Shown: positions 1-9,121 of the stretch, piece by piece
How positions within the stretch are numbered: position 1 is the stretch's first letter
Layout: each line of letters opens with the position of its first letter
Source of the DNA: Anaeromyxobacter paludicola
GTDB taxonomy: Bacteria > Myxococcota > Myxococcia > Myxococcales > Anaeromyxobacteraceae
DNA: 64,000 bases
Assembly (NCBI RefSeq): GCF_023169965.1
Contig: NZ_AP025592.1
Location: forward strand, 1,922,001-1,986,000
Direction of reading: 5' to 3'
Made by a program: the position numbers and the translations under genes
Notes under the pieces: model-generated
What the model was told of the DNA's origin: nothing
Databases searched by the model: none
Seen by the model: only the letters and a program-made list of their open reading frames with translations

Positions 1-100
1 TCGACCCGTGCGCGTGGTGCGACCCGAGCCGACGCTCGCCCGGCACTGCCAGGCGCTTTCGGTCGGCGCAGTTCGCGACGATGTGAAGACGGGTTGCCAT
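1..100 (-). CDS. Partial unknown gene after folE2 (runs off the left edge)
   Basis: An ATG at 98-100 (minus strand) opens a frame that stays open to the window edge, so only about 33 N-terminal residues are visible. It starts two bases after the folE2 stop, so it is probably translationally coupled and the fifth gene of the preQ0 operon. The visible N-terminus, MATRLHIVANCADRKR, has the hydrophobic-strand-then-Cys/Lys look of small 'CSxxK'-type proteins, but no family can be fixed from this much. From context it could belong to a 7-deazaguanine DNA modification island; that is inference. Confidence 0.55.
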   Translation of the reverse strand, partial: MATRLHIVANCADRKRLAVPGERRLGSHHAHGS

Positions 101-102
101 CG

Positions 103-906
103 CTAGACGGAAGGACGCTTCCACTCGATTCGCGCGAAGGCGCTGTGGTTGTGGATGCTCTCCTGGTTCACTGCTTCCACTCTGAACCAGGCAATGCGGT
201 CGTCCGATTGAAGCTTGGACGCGACGTTACGGACCATATCCTCGACGAACACCGGGTTGTCGTATGCCTGCATGGTGACATGCCGCTCGTCCGCACGCTT
301 CAGCAGGGGGTACACGGGAGCGGAGCCCGAGGTCTCGGCCACCGCAACCAGTTCTTCGATCCAGATGAGCGCGGGATGACCTTCCGCCTCGCGTTCCCCA
401 CGAACCTCGATGGTGACAAGGCCTCGTTGGTTGTGCGCGCCGTAGTCGCTGATGGCCTTAGAGCATGGACACAGGCTGGTGACCGGAACGCGAACCCCCA
501 GCAGGAAGTCATCAGAGCCGCCGTTGACCTCTCCGATGAACCAGCAGTCATAGTCCATCGGCGCGGTGGCGCCACTCACCGGCGCAACGCGCTCGAGGAA
601 ATACGGAAAACGGACCTCGATGCGCGCACTCTCCGCCTCGAGAACCGCCTTGAGTTGCTTGAGGACCGTCGGCAGCGTCCGCATCGTCACCTCACCGCGG
701 TGCTCGGAAAGCACCTCGATGAAGCGGCTCATGTGCGTGCCCTTGAAATGATGCGGAAGGTTCACGGACATCGTCAGACTAGCCACTGTCTGCTGCTTCT
801 CGTGCAACCGGTCGAGAATGACGATCGGGTATTTCAGGTCGGTCACCCCGACCTGATCGATCGCGATCTTCCGGTCGTCGGGCGAACCCTGGAGGTCGAC
901 CATCAT
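103..906 (-). CDS. folE2: GTP cyclohydrolase FolE2 (type IB)
   Basis: Converts GTP to 7,8-dihydroneopterin triphosphate, the first step of folate and 7-deazaguanine synthesis. The 267-residue protein carries the family signature SLCPCSKAISDYGAHNQRG, including the conserved Cys of the metal site, and the FolE2 N-terminal DDR/I(A)ID-QVGV segment. The start is the ATG at 906, which overlaps the queD stop as TGATG and has a strong GGGGAGGAG box upstream; a second ATG follows directly at 903. Within this operon it feeds QueD, so its role here is preQ0 supply rather than folate. No metal-dependent FolE (type IA) gene is present in the window. Confidence 0.93.
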   Translation of the reverse strand: MMVDLQGSPDDRKIAIDQVGVTDLKYPIVILDRLHEKQQTVASLTMSVNLPHHFKGTHMSRFIEVLSEHRGEVTMRTLPTVLKQLKAVLEAESARIEVRFPYFLERVAPVSGATAPMDYDCWFIGEVNGGSDDFLLGVRVPVTSLCPCSKAISDYGAHNQRGLVTIEVRGEREAEGHPALIWIEELVAVAETSGSAPVYPLLKRADERHVTMQAYDNPVFVEDMVRNVASKLQSDDRIAWFRVEAVNQESIHNHSAFARIEWKRPSV

Positions 907-1268
907 CACTCCTCCTCCCCGCGGTAGATGCAGCCCGAAGTGCATGTCTCACGAACGACGATCTCGGACAGAAGCGGAAGTCCGGGCTTCAAACGACGCC
1001 AGATCCAGCGCGCCAGCACCTCGCTCGTGGGGTTCTCGAGGCCGTCAACCTCGTTGAGATAGTAGTGGTCGAGCCTGTCCAGCAGAGGCTGGAACGCCTT
1101 CTTGATATCGCCGAAGTCCATCACCCAACCGGACTCCGAACCCACCGGACCCCGGGCGTGCAACTCGACCATGAACGAATGGCCATGAAGCCTGGAGCAC
1201 TTGTGCCCAGGCGGGACGTTAGGCAACCGGTGCGCCGCCTCGAACGTGAACTGCTTGAAGAGTTCCAC
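906..1268 (-). CDS. queD: 6-carboxy-5,6,7,8-tetrahydropterin synthase QueD
   Basis: Converts dihydroneopterin triphosphate to 6-carboxytetrahydropterin, the second step to preQ0. The 120-residue length is normal. Visible signatures are FEAAHRL and CSRLHGHSF (zinc-binding histidines and catalytic Cys), [16 protein letters not shown] and the C-terminal VRET stretch. The gene lies 7 bp after queE and its stop overlaps the folE2 start, consistent with one polycistronic transcript running queC-queE-queD-folE2. Confidence 0.95.
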   Translation of the reverse strand: MELFKQFTFEAAHRLPNVPPGHKCSRLHGHSFMVELHARGPVGSESGWVMDFGDIKKAFQPLLDRLDHYYLNEVDGLENPTSEVLARWIWRRLKPGLPLLSEIVVRETCTSGCIYRGEEE

Positions 1269-1275
1269 GGTCCTC

Positions 1276-1917
1276 TCACCGGATTCCGAGCCACTTGTGT
1301 GCCTGGAGACTTACCCGCCATGGTGGATTCGCGAGGCAGTACTCGAGGACGCGCTGCGTGTTCTCAACGCGGCGCGGCCCGTCCATCGGCTGCAGGAAGA
1401 ACTCTGCGAACGGTAGCGAGGCGTATCTCTTCGGCTCCGCACCAAACTGCGGGAAGATGAGCTTGAGCTCGTTGCCCGTGCGCACAGCGAGTTCCGTTCC
1501 CGCTTTTGGGCTGACACACACCCAATCGATTCCGCTGACCAGCGGAACGGTCCCGTTCGTTTCGACGGCGATTTCAAACCCCCTCACATGCAGAGCTCTC
1601 ACGAGTAAAGGGTCGAGTTGGAGACCCGGCTCCCCGCCAGTGCAAACCACGAAAGGCCGCCGGTTCGGCGCAGTCGAGCCAGGCCACGCGTTGCGAACCG
1701 CATCGGCGAGATCATCCGGCGAGGCAAATCGCCCTCCGCCGGGTCCGTCGGTCCCGGAGAAGTCCGTATCGCAGAAGCGACACACGGCTGAAGCGCGGTC
1801 GACTTCCCGCCCAGACCACAAATTGCAACCCGAAAACCGACAGAACACGGCGGGGCGCCCGGCGTGGCCACCCTCGCCCTGAACCGTGTAGAAGATCTCT
1901 TTGACGACGTATGCCAT
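1276..1917 (-). CDS. queE: 7-carboxy-7-deazaguanine synthase QueE (radical SAM)
   Basis: Radical SAM enzyme that ring-contracts 6-carboxytetrahydropterin to 7-carboxy-7-deazaguanine (CDG). The 213-residue protein starts with the typical [19 protein letters not shown] stretch. The cluster-binding cysteines have the family's long spacing (C at CNLWSG, then CRFC, CX14CX2C) rather than the standard CX3CX2C. TGGEP and ETNGT, which bind SAM and substrate, are present. It sits between queC and queD with only a few bases of spacing. Confidence 0.95.
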   Translation of the reverse strand: MAYVVKEIFYTVQGEGGHAGRPAVFCRFSGCNLWSGREVDRASAVCRFCDTDFSGTDGPGGGRFASPDDLADAVRNAWPGSTAPNRRPFVVCTGGEPGLQLDPLLVRALHVRGFEIAVETNGTVPLVSGIDWVCVSPKAGTELAVRTGNELKLIFPQFGAEPKRYASLPFAEFFLQPMDGPRRVENTQRVLEYCLANPPWRVSLQAHKWLGIR

Positions 1918-1923
1918 CGGGCT

Positions 1924-2634
1924 CTACGGGGCTCGTCCGTATACCGGGTCGGTCATCCCAAGCTCCTCAAAGCCCTTGTTCCTTAGAAGGCACGAGTCGC
2001 AATGGCGACAGGCTGCGCCACTCGGTGATGGGTCATAGCAGGAACTCGTCAAGGAATAATCGACACCGAGGTCGAGTCCCTTGCGGATGATCCCTGCCTT
2101 GGTGAGCCGAAGCAGCGGCGTGTGAATCCGCAACCGCTGACGCCCCTCGACTCCCGCCTTCGTGGCGAGATTCGCCATCCGCTCATACGCTTCGATGTAC
2201 TCGGGCCGGCAGTCCGGGTAGCCGCTGTAGTCGAGTGCGTTAACGCCGAGGAAGATGTCGCCTGCCTCGAGCACCTCAGCCCACGCGAGGGCGAACGACA
2301 AGAAGATGGTATTGCGTGCAGGGACGTACGTTACCGGGATGCCCTCACCCATGTGGTCCAGGGGCCTATCTTTCGGAACCGCGATGTCGGCCGTCAGCGC
2401 CGACCCGCCGAACACCCGCAGGTTGATGTCGGCAATGACGTGCTGCCTCACGCCGTAGCGGGAGGCGACCCGCTGCGCTGCTGCGAGTTCCGCAACATGC
2501 CTTTGTCCGTACCTGAAGCTGAGGGCGTACGACTCGTAGCCCTCTGAATTCGCGATGGCGAGAGCGGTCGTCGAGTCCAGGCCACCACTCAGAAGCACGA
2601 CGGCTTTCGATCGATCAGACATCGTCTTCACCAT
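1924..2634 (-). CDS. queC: 7-cyano-7-deazaguanine synthase QueC
   Basis: ATP-dependent enzyme that converts CDG plus ammonia to preQ0. The N-terminal PP-loop SGGLDST binds ATP, and the C-terminal cysteines (SSCYDPS then [10 protein letters not shown]) form the zinc site. The start is chosen at the ATG at 2634, preceded by GCAGG; a GTG at 2640 and an ATG at 2622 are alternatives. It is the first gene of the operon. The leader contains a half-copy (2728-2736) of the palindrome found in front of the divergent Xre gene, so Xre may regulate it. There is no queF or tgt nearby, so preQ0 is the apparent end product. Confidence 0.95.
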   Translation of the reverse strand: MVKTMSDRSKAVVLLSGGLDSTTALAIANSEGYESYALSFRYGQRHVAELAAAQRVASRYGVRQHVIADINLRVFGGSALTADIAVPKDRPLDHMGEGIPVTYVPARNTIFLSFALAWAEVLEAGDIFLGVNALDYSGYPDCRPEYIEAYERMANLATKAGVEGRQRLRIHTPLLRLTKAGIIRKGLDLGVDYSLTSSCYDPSPSGAACRHCDSCLLRNKGFEELGMTDPVYGRAP

Positions 2635-2727
2635 ATTCACCTGCGGCGCGGATGACGGAAACTGCGTCCGTCGGTCGGACCTGGAACCGCACAGTTTCGT
2701 ATCACTTCAGATCGGCGACTCCTACAG

Positions 2728-2736
2728 ATTTCGAAC
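2728..2736. promoter_or_regulatory. Half-site of the Xre-linked palindrome in the queC leader
   Basis: ATTTCGAAC at 2728-2736 matches one arm of the 16-bp palindrome at 2841-2856. It lies about 95 bp upstream of the queC start, in the divergent queC/xre intergenic region. It may be a second, weaker site for the same regulator; this rests on sequence similarity only. Confidence 0.4.
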
Positions 2737-2840
2737 GGTGCCCGGTGCCGAGATCTACCATGCAGGCCTGACGTCAGGGCCGCACGGGATCCCCAACCTG
2801 CTCCGTTGCCGTGAGGCCCCAGTTTTACATCGGTTCTAGA

Positions 2841-2856
2841 GTTCGAAATTTCGAAC
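2841..2856. promoter_or_regulatory. Perfect 16-bp palindrome, likely Xre operator
   Basis: GTTCGAAATTTCGAAC is a perfect inverted repeat 34 bp upstream of the Xre-family gene at 2891. The position and symmetry fit autoregulation by a homodimeric helix-turn-helix protein. The region is divergent, so the same site could also influence the que operon on the other strand. Confidence 0.65.
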
Positions 2857-2890
2857 CCACGATAGCCATCTCTCGGGCTACCGTCAACCT

Positions 2891-3247
2891 GTGCCGAAAT
2901 CCGGACGCAGGAGCACCCTTCACCGGCGTGTGCCGGACGCGCTTGCGCAGCGCGTCGGCGCCCGCGTGAAGTCGCTTCGCACCACGCGCGGCATCAACTT
3001 CGACGCGTTTGTCGAGGAGTGCGAGGTCGGAAGGGGTTACGTCTCAGAGCTTGAACGCGGGTTCGTTGTCCCCAGCGTGACCGTCCTTGCGAAGGTCGCA
3101 GCCGTCTTAGAGGTCACCATGGCGGACCTGGTGGCCGGAGAATCTCCTCGAGAGGAGTTGTTCAAGGAGACCGTTGGCTTGCGGGAGGAGCAGATCCGCA
3201 ACTTGCTGGAAACAGTTCGTCAACTCAAGGCATCCTCCCACTCCTGA
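2891..3247 (+). CDS. Xre-family transcriptional regulator
   Basis: A 118-residue protein. A basic N-terminus is followed by a helix-turn-helix at about residues 20-75 (VGARVKSLRTTRGI, then GRGYVSELERG and PSVTVLAKVAAVLEV) and a C-terminal helix (EELFKETVGLREEQIRNLL) that looks like a dimerisation coiled coil. The start is the GTG at 2891, within a short distance of a perfect palindrome that is probably its operator. It is divergent from queC and is the best candidate regulator of the preQ0 operon. It is similar in type to the small controllers found with modification systems, but no methylase or nuclease is visible here. Confidence 0.85.
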   Translation: MPKSGRRSTLHRRVPDALAQRVGARVKSLRTTRGINFDAFVEECEVGRGYVSELERGFVVPSVTVLAKVAAVLEVTMADLVAGESPREELFKETVGLREEQIRNLLETVRQLKASSHS

Positions 3248-3489
3248 CGAGTGCAGCCAAGGGAACCTCGACCCGTGCCTTAGATTCGGAGTGTGACGAC
3301 TGAAAACGCCTGCCGCCCGCCCCGACTCTTAGACCAAGATCGAAACCCTGCACCTGTGCTACAATGGCCTGCTCGATCCAATTGGCGTTACGCAACCCCC
3401 GGTGCTGATGCTGGCGCGGTTGCTTTCCACAACCTCGACCTAGCCAAGCTTTGCGGCGATGTTGCGCCAGACGTCCCGCATTTGACCAT
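3248..3489. other. Intergenic, no gene seen
   Basis: This stretch lies between the convergent Xre and PH-domain genes. It holds an extended -10-like TGCTACAAT near 3357 on the plus strand, but no credible gene follows it. Base composition is lower in GC than in the T4SS region. Confidence 0.4.
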
Positions 3490-3867
3490 CTAGTCGACTT
3501 CGCGAGCTGCCTCCACCATCGCCTTCCGGAAGGCCATCGGACGCGCCATGGGCAGGAAAGCCTGTCGCCCGCCGCCCACCCCTACGACGAGCACTGACCC
3601 GAAGCCCAAGAGCCTGGCGAGAAGGCTCTGCTCGACGCGGATCGACTCGAAGCGGCTCAGCGAAAGCTCGAAGGTGCTCCGGCGCAGGAACCCGCTCGCG
3701 ATGACGATGCGTCGGCTCGTCACGACCGCCTCGCAGGTCAGCCAGCGCGCGAGCGGGAGGAGGAACAGCGTCAGGAACGCAGAGGGGTAGAGGAAGATCG
3801 TCCAGTGCAGGCGACCGCGATGCAGGATCTCCTCCTCCGGCGCCACGATCGAATCGACGTATCGCAT
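3490..3867 (-). CDS. Small PH-domain (bPH2/DUF304-like) membrane protein
   Basis: A 125-residue protein with ATG at 3867 and an excellent AAGGAGG box. A hydrophobic segment at about residues 22-42 (WTIFLYPSAFLTLFLLPLA) is followed by the typical bacterial PH pattern: VVTSRRIVIASGFLRRSTFEL, then LSRFESIRVEQSLLARLLGFGSVLV and a final Gly-rich strand. Proteins of this type (YdbT/YvbH-like) sit in the membrane; their molecular role is generally unknown. It stands alone between the preQ0 region and the surface cassette, and nothing ties it clearly to either. Confidence 0.75.
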   Translation of the reverse strand: MRYVDSIVAPEEEILHRGRLHWTIFLYPSAFLTLFLLPLARWLTCEAVVTSRRIVIASGFLRRSTFELSLSRFESIRVEQSLLARLLGFGSVLVVGVGGGRQAFLPMARPMAFRKAMVEAAREVD

Positions 3868-4143
3868 CGGTCCTCCTTGCTTCATCCGGGCCGTCCGCAG
3901 GCCCGCTCTCGCGATTGTCCACGCCGCTCCGACACAGCGTGACGCGGAGCCGCAGCTTCGACCCTGGCGCCCGAGGCGGATAGCAAGCTCGGGTCTGTCC
4001 CGCGCCTCCGCGCGCGAAGCCCGGCAATGCACCGCACCTGTTCGGGCCCCACGCAACACCAACAGTCAACGCAAAGCGAAGCCCGCTTGATTTCGGTCAC
4101 GTTCCGGCTTCCTTGATGGGGCGGGCCATTGACACACAGTTCA

Positions 4144-4161
4144 GGCATGGCACAGCATGAC
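4144..4161. promoter_or_regulatory. CATG palindrome, site 1 (surface cassette)
   Basis: GGCATG-GCACAG-CATGAC has the 6-6-6 geometry of the GGCATG-N6-CATGCC palindromes at 24823, 36829 and 47333, with one mismatch in the right arm. It lies 112 bp upstream of the Ig-like lipoprotein start and is probably an operator for the surface cassette. Confidence 0.55.
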
Positions 4162-4164
4162 CGC

Positions 4165-4191
4165 AGCTCGTGAGCAAGTGACCTCTCGACC
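4165..4191. repeat. 27-bp direct repeat, copy 1
   Basis: Matches 41716-41742 at 23 of 27 positions with the same spacing: GCTCGTGAGC then GACCTCTCGACC. One copy lies in front of the surface cassette and the other between the relaxase and Hachiman genes. Its function is unknown. Confidence 0.45.
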
Positions 4192-4273
4192 GGCAGTGAC
4201 GCCGGCCATGAGGGAAGCCTGTTCTCGGGATCGCCCGAATCCACCAGGTTCGCGCAGTCTCAAGGGGGAACTC

Positions 4274-7200
4274 ATGAACTGGCCTCGCGCTTGCTCTAGC
4301 GTCCTCTTGCTTTCGCTCGGCGGAAGCCTGCTCTGTCTGCCCGGCTGCTCCGGCCAGCCGGCGCTCGACTCGGCTCCGGCCCCGCAGATCACCTTCCTCG
4401 CCCCTTCGCCGAACGGAGCCGTGCACGGCAAGGTCCCGGTGCAGGTCCAGGTGAAGGGCGTCGCCCCGCTGTCCTCGGTGGCGTTCACGGCGCCGGCGAG
4501 CCTCGTCTCGGCCCAGCCGAGCTTCGTTGACAGCTACAAGACCAGCGCCACGCTGCTGGCCGTCCTCGACGCCAGCGGGCTCGCGGACGGGCCGGTCACG
4601 ATCACAGCTGCTGCCGAAGACGAGCTCGGCCACCGGACCACCCAAGACCTCCAGGTCACGGTCCAATCCCGGGGAGCCAGCATCACCGTCGCGAGCCCGA
4701 GCGAACAGGCGACGGTGAAGGGGACGGTCTCGGTGACTGCGCAGGCTACTCCCGACAGCGGCGGCAACGTCGTGAGCTTCGTGATGGTGGATGCTCCCCC
4801 GGGCATGGGCATGAACGCGGCGTCGGACCCGGGCTCTTTCTCGGCGACCTGGGACACCACCAAGGCGCTCGAGGGCGCGGCGAGCCTGCACTTCCGGGCG
4901 ACCGACAACGCCGGGACGGTCTCCGATAAGACCCTCACGGTCGTGGTCGACAACGTTCCGCCCGGCAGCTTCGATGTCCGGGTCTCGGCGGGCGCGCCGA
5001 TCCAGGGCGCCACCGTGGCGGTCATGGCCATCGACGATTCGACGGGCGCGGTGAACACCGCCATCGGCCAGAGCGGGCTCCTCGGGGTCGGAGGGCCGAC
5101 GGACGCGAACGGGAAGGCCACCGTCGTCCTCACCACAGAGAACTACGTGGGCCCGGTCCAGGTGATCGCCTCGGGCACGGCCCTCAGCTACTCGGATCCG
5201 AGCGCCGCCACCCCGACCAACATCCAGATCCCGGCCGGCTTCACCTTCACGTCCTACCTCGCGAGTTACGCGAGCGGCACCGGCGTCACGACACCCCTCT
5301 CCCTCTGGACGACGCTCGCCGACCACGAGGCGCTCGCCTACGCGAAGGGGCTCCACCCGGCCCATCCCGGCAAGAGCAGCCTCAGCAGCGCGCTCACGCT
5401 CCGCGACCAGCTCTTCGTGAAGCACATCACCGCGAGCGCTACCGCCTGGTCACCGGCCGCGCTGCGCTGGACCGTCCCGGTCATGCTCACCGCGGGGTCG
5501 CAGACCCTCCTCGACGCGTCCTACGCCGGGCTCTTCGACGTGGCCCTGAACCAGCTTGCCCGCGACACCGCCCTCAAGGCCGGCTACGGCTCGGACTCCT
5601 CGGCCATCAACGCCATCTCCCTCGCGCAGCTCCTCGAGCAGGACCTCGACGCCGACGCCCAGTTCAACGGCAAGGGGCCGCAGGGCACGCTGCTCCGGAC
5701 GCTGGGGACGACCCCGGTGACGCTCGACTCGCAGTTCCTGCGAGTCCCGCTCGCCACCGCCCTCGACGAGTGGATCCGCTCGAGCCTCAACAGGTCCGGC
5801 ATCTCGCGTACCGACCTCACCAACGCCGGCGTCTACGACGCCATCACGGCGGACGCGACCGACCTCTTCGGCGACCCGCCTAGCCTCGGGTTCGACACCA
5901 CTCCGCCCTCGGTGGTGGCGACCTTCACCTACTCGGTCGCGAACGGCCCGCAGAACGCCGCCCCGGTGGGTGCGAACAAGAACCTCGTCGGCGGGATCGT
6001 GACCGTCACCGTTGACGCCGCCGACGTATCGGGCGTCGCCTCCATCGCGGTCACCGTGAGCGGCTCGGCCGTCTCGCGTGACCTACAGCGCTCGACGGCG
6101 AGCCACTTCGTCGGCACCTGGGACACGACCAAGGCCGCCGACGGCCCCGTCTCCTTCGTGGTCACTGCGATCGATACGATGAGCAACGCCGGCACGACGA
6201 CCTTTACGCTTGTCGCCGACAACACCCCGCCCTCGATCTCGGTCGCGAAGCCGCTCCCGAGCGCCTTCTATTCGACGGCAATCGATCTCGATGTCACGGC
6301 GACCGACGCCGGGGCTGCTCCGAGCGGGGTCGCGTCGCTGACGCAGCTCGGGCTCGCCGGCTTCCTCTCCGCCGACTCGAACCCGGCCCACCTCGTCGGG
6401 ACCTGGGACACGAGCGCGGTCGCGGCCGGCGCGACCTCCGTCGCTACGACCTTCACCGCGACCGATCTGGTCGGCAACTCTACGAACCTCCAGATCAGCA
6501 TCCATCTCGACCGGACTCCGCCCGCGCTCTCCTGGGCAGTGACGCCCCCGGCCGCCATCCAGCACGCGAGCGACAACCTCGGGCACTACTCCCTGCTCTT
6601 GAAGGCCTTTGACAGCCCAGGGGCGGGCGTCAAGGCGGTACACGCGCGCGTCGGCACCAGCTTCCCCGTGGACGGGACGCTCCAGCCGGACGGCTCGTGG
6701 TTGGTCACGGTCCAGCTTGCCTCCTCCCAGCACAACAGCATCGCAGTCTGGGCCGACGACCTTGCCCTCCCGGTCGCGAACAGTGGAGTGAACGCTCTCG
6801 CCCCCTACCAGCTCACCGCCGACATCCTCATCGACAACACCCCGCCCACCGCCACCTCCGACGGCGCCTTCGCCTCCTACTACGACGAGCGGGGCATGAC
6901 GATCCTCGTCGACGGCTCGGGCCGCGCCCAGATCCCTGCGCAGTACAGCAAGGGCCCCCTGGTGGTGATCCCGTCCGGAAGCTCCATCTACAAGACGGCG
7001 ACTCGACTTGGCTCGGGCGGCACCCCCAACATCGCCGAGATCGAGAGCACCAACGCGAACAACACCCCCACCTTGCGCTTCGTTGTGCCGTATTCGGCGG
7101 CGACCGACTCGGCCATCGTGAACGCGAACTTCACCGCGCTCGTCTCCTCGGGCGGCTCCACCCCAATCGCTGCCAGCGGCGCCCTCTTTCCGAGCACCAG

Positions 7201-8527
7201 GACCGACCCGAGCAACCTCTACTTCGACCTCCCACTCTCGAGCGACATCGTCCCGCCGCTCGCGAGCGTGGCCGGCGCAGCGACGGTATCGGTGACCCTC
7301 TCCCTCGCTGATGCTGCCGGCAACACCGCCTCCGTTGGGCCGTTCACTTACACCTTCCACGTCATCGGCCCGGTGGTCGCGATCGTCGAGGACACGAGCT
7401 ACCCGACTGCGGGGGATCCCAAGGCAGCGACGAGCTACACCGTCACCGCCGCCGCCTACGCCTCGCTCTTCACCTATTCCCCGGCGTTCCTGCCGGAGCA
7501 GCAGGTGCGGCTCGTCCGCTACCTGGTGAGCAATCCCGCCTCGACCCCGGTGGCAGTGACCGCCCCGGTATCCGGTTCCGTCGCCGTCAACGAGACCTGG
7601 TCAACCGACAACGCTTCCATGAGCGGCAACTACGCCGCCGACGGCTTCCTCTTCCAGGGAACAGTCTCCTGGGGCGACCAATGCGACGCCATCCCGCAGT
7701 ATCCCGGCGAGACCGCCGGCAGCGCGCCACAGTCCTGGACCTATCTCTCCCATAGCAGCGGGATGGGCCAGCAGTACTCGGTCGAAAACTACTCCGGACA
7801 GCCCTGGGACCGAGCGAACTCGGCCGCGACCATCTACCAGGCGGAGACCGCTGCGCCGGGCACGCTCGCCTACGTAGTGGCGTCTGACCACGAGGGAAGC
7901 GCTGCTCAGGTGGTCGCGGGCGAGTACGTGGTCCCGGCGGCGCAGGGCACGGTCCCCGGGGAGATCGCCATCTACGTCACGCGCCCGGCCGCGACCAGCC
8001 GGGCGCAGCTCCCGCTTAACTTCACCAAGGTGAACCCCACCAGCTCGACTCCGCCCCGCTTCGAGATCTGGAGGGACGACGCCTGGCTCAATGACGGCGT
8101 CGACCGAGCCTGCACGCACGTGGTGACGCAGAGCGCCGACATCAACCAGAGCCAGGCGGCCTGTCTCGCCTTCGGCGCCGACCCCTCCGCGGTCGTCCCG
8201 ACATCCGACGTGCGCGGCAGCGGCTGCCGCTTCAACCAGGACAGCTGGTGGAACGCTCGCGGATACGCGTGCGTCTGCTACATGCCCGACCTGCCCGGCT
8301 GGTCCGGCATCGCCAGCCCGGCCGTGTACACCTGGTCCACGAACGTCGGCAGCATCTACCGCAACTGGCAGAGCTACCGTTTCGTGAACTACCTCGCGCA
8401 GTCCGTAGAGCAGCTCTCGGGGTCGTTAGGCCTCGTGAGCCAGGGGCTCCTCCCGAACCTGCAGCCGTTCGGTGAGCCCCAGACCCTCAAGAGCGGCGTC
8501 TCCTTCGCCCGCACCCTCTCCCACTGA
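4274..8527 (+). CDS. Very large Ig-like-repeat lipoprotein (putative adhesin)
   Basis: A 1,417-residue surface lipoprotein. The start is the ATG at 4274, behind AAGGGGGAA; the signal peptide ends in a lipobox (LPGC, Cys about residue 25). Most of the protein is β-rich Ig-like modules separated by conserved linkers such as VDNVPPG (about 223), FDTTPPS (about 540), ADNTPPS (about 649), LDRTPPA (about 744) and IDNTPPT (about 853). Residues about 290-530 form a mostly helical insert. The last 200 residues are Cys- and Trp-rich ([19 protein letters not shown]), like a globular tip. The predicted site is the outer surface. It is the first gene of a three-gene plus-strand unit next to the T4SS, so mating-pair contact is a reasonable inference. 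It has no recognised named family. Confidence 0.85.
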   Translation: MNWPRACSSVLLLSLGGSLLCLPGCSGQPALDSAPAPQITFLAPSPNGAVHGKVPVQVQVKGVAPLSSVAFTAPASLVSAQPSFVDSYKTSATLLAVLDASGLADGPVTITAAAEDELGHRTTQDLQVTVQSRGASITVASPSEQATVKGTVSVTAQATPDSGGNVVSFVMVDAPPGMGMNAASDPGSFSATWDTTKALEGAASLHFRATDNAGTVSDKTLTVVVDNVPPGSFDVRVSAGAPIQGATVAVMAIDDSTGAVNTAIGQSGLLGVGGPTDANGKATVVLTTENYVGPVQVIASGTALSYSDPSAATPTNIQIPAGFTFTSYLASYASGTGVTTPLSLWTTLADHEALAYAKGLHPAHPGKSSLSSALTLRDQLFVKHITASATAWSPAALRWTVPVMLTAGSQTLLDASYAGLFDVALNQLARDTALKAGYGSDSSAINAISLAQLLEQDLDADAQFNGKGPQGTLLRTLGTTPVTLDSQFLRVPLATALDEWIRSSLNRSGISRTDLTNAGVYDAITADATDLFGDPPSLGFDTTPPSVVATFTYSVANGPQNAAPVGANKNLVGGIVTVTVDAADVSGVASIAVTVSGSAVSRDLQRSTASHFVGTWDTTKAADGPVSFVVTAIDTMSNAGTTTFTLVADNTPPSISVAKPLPSAFYSTAIDLDVTATDAGAAPSGVASLTQLGLAGFLSADSNPAHLVGTWDTSAVAAGATSVATTFTATDLVGNSTNLQISIHLDRTPPALSWAVTPPAAIQHASDNLGHYSLLLKAFDSPGAGVKAVHARVGTSFPVDGTLQPDGSWLVTVQLASSQHNSIAVWADDLALPVANSGVNALAPYQLTADILIDNTPPTATSDGAFASYYDERGMTILVDGSGRAQIPAQYSKGPLVVIPSGSSIYKTATRLGSGGTPNIAEIESTNANNTPTLRFVVPYSAATDSAIVNANFTALVSSGGSTPIAASGALFPSTRTDPSNLYFDLPLSSDIVPPLASVAGAATVSVTLSLADAAGNTASVGPFTYTFHVIGPVVAIVEDTSYPTAGDPKAATSYTVTAAAYASLFTYSPAFLPEQQVRLVRYLVSNPASTPVAVTAPVSGSVAVNETWSTDNASMSGNYAADGFLFQGTVSWGDQCDAIPQYPGETAGSAPQSWTYLSHSSGMGQQYSVENYSGQPWDRANSAATIYQAETAAPGTLAYVVASDHEGSAAQVVAGEYVVPAAQGTVPGEIAIYVTRPAATSRAQLPLNFTKVNPTSSTPPRFEIWRDDAWLNDGVDRACTHVVTQSADINQSQAACLAFGADPSAVVPTSDVRGSGCRFNQDSWWNARGYACVCYMPDLPGWSGIASPAVYTWSTNVGSIYRNWQSYRFVNYLAQSVEQLSGSLGLVSQGLLPNLQPFGEPQTLKSGVSFARTLSH

Positions 8528-8538
8528 CAGGAACAACC

Positions 8539-9090
8539 ATGCCATCGCGCCGCCACCTCGCCGCCCTCCTCGTCCTTTGCTCCCTTGCCTGTAACGGCGC
8601 CACCGGCCCGCAGGGACCGGCGGGGCCGCAGGGGCCGGCGGGCCCCCAGGGAATCCCCGGAGCCGCAGCTGCTCAGGGGGCCATCGGCCCCCAGGGGCCG
8701 GCGGGGCCGCAGGGACCTACTGGGCCGCAGGGCCCCACGGGGCCCACGGGGCCCACGGGATCTCAAGGTCCTGCGGGCCCCCAGGGCTTGACCGGCGGCG
8801 GGCTCTACACCTCGCGCGCCGACATCTACTGCCGGCACTCGGCCGTGGGGACGACGAGCGGCATCACCGGCGTGTCTTGCGATGCCGCCGCCGACCTCCC
8901 GCTCACCGGCTTCTGCACCGAGCACGAGACGCAACTGCTCCACCTCGCGTCCGATCCCACCAACAACGGCTGGCCGGGAAACTCCATCTTCCCGGCAGCC
9001 ATCACCTGCATCTGGACCGACAACACCGGGACCGCCGTGAACACCTTGACCACCTCGCAGGCCCACATCTGCTGCATCAAGCACCCGTGA
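8539..9090 (+). CDS. Lipid-anchored collagen-like protein
   Basis: A 183-residue protein. The signal peptide ends in [10 protein letters not shown] (lipobox LAC, Cys about residue 18). A Gly-X-Y tract follows directly (about residues 21-86), rich in GPQGPA and GPTGPT triplets, with one short Ala-rich interruption. The C-terminal head of about 95 residues has several Cys, including a terminal CCIKHP. A trimeric collagen stalk lifting a disulphide-bonded head off the membrane is the natural reading. It starts 11 bp after the adhesin stop and is probably co-transcribed with it. Bacterial collagen-like proteins often mediate adhesion; the partner here is unknown. Confidence 0.85.
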   Translation: MPSRRHLAALLVLCSLACNGATGPQGPAGPQGPAGPQGIPGAAAAQGAIGPQGPAGPQGPTGPQGPTGPTGPTGSQGPAGPQGLTGGGLYTSRADIYCRHSAVGTTSGITGVSCDAAADLPLTGFCTEHETQLLHLASDPTNNGWPGNSIFPAAITCIWTDNTGTAVNTLTTSQAHICCIKHP

Positions 9091-9121
9091 GCCGAGGGAC
9101 CTCGGCGCCTGGAGACTCGCC

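Larger units (their letters stand above)
3868..4273. other. Intergenic region before the surface cassette
   Basis: About 400 bp between divergent genes, so it should hold both promoters. It contains the CATG palindrome at 4144-4161 and one copy of a 27-bp repeat at 4165-4191. No further gene is supported; open frames here lack ribosome binding sites and family resemblance. Confidence 0.5.

Noticed and set aside
2841-2856. Palindrome considered as an integration site
   Set aside because: It lies directly before an Xre gene with a half-copy before the divergent operon, which fits an operator much better; no recombinase is adjacent.
2641-2890. Possible preQ1 riboswitch in the queC leader
   Set aside because: No short C-rich hairpin followed by an A-rich tail at the start codon was seen, and the operon makes preQ0 without queuosine genes.
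4097-5425. Long minus-strand frame opposite the Ig-like lipoprotein
   Set aside because: Shadow of a lipoprotein with a clear signal peptide and repeats; the antisense protein has no domain pattern.
8600-8790. Short repeats that could be read as a CRISPR-like or tandem repeat array
   Set aside because: The period is 9 bp and encodes Gly-X-Y triplets in frame; there are no spacers.
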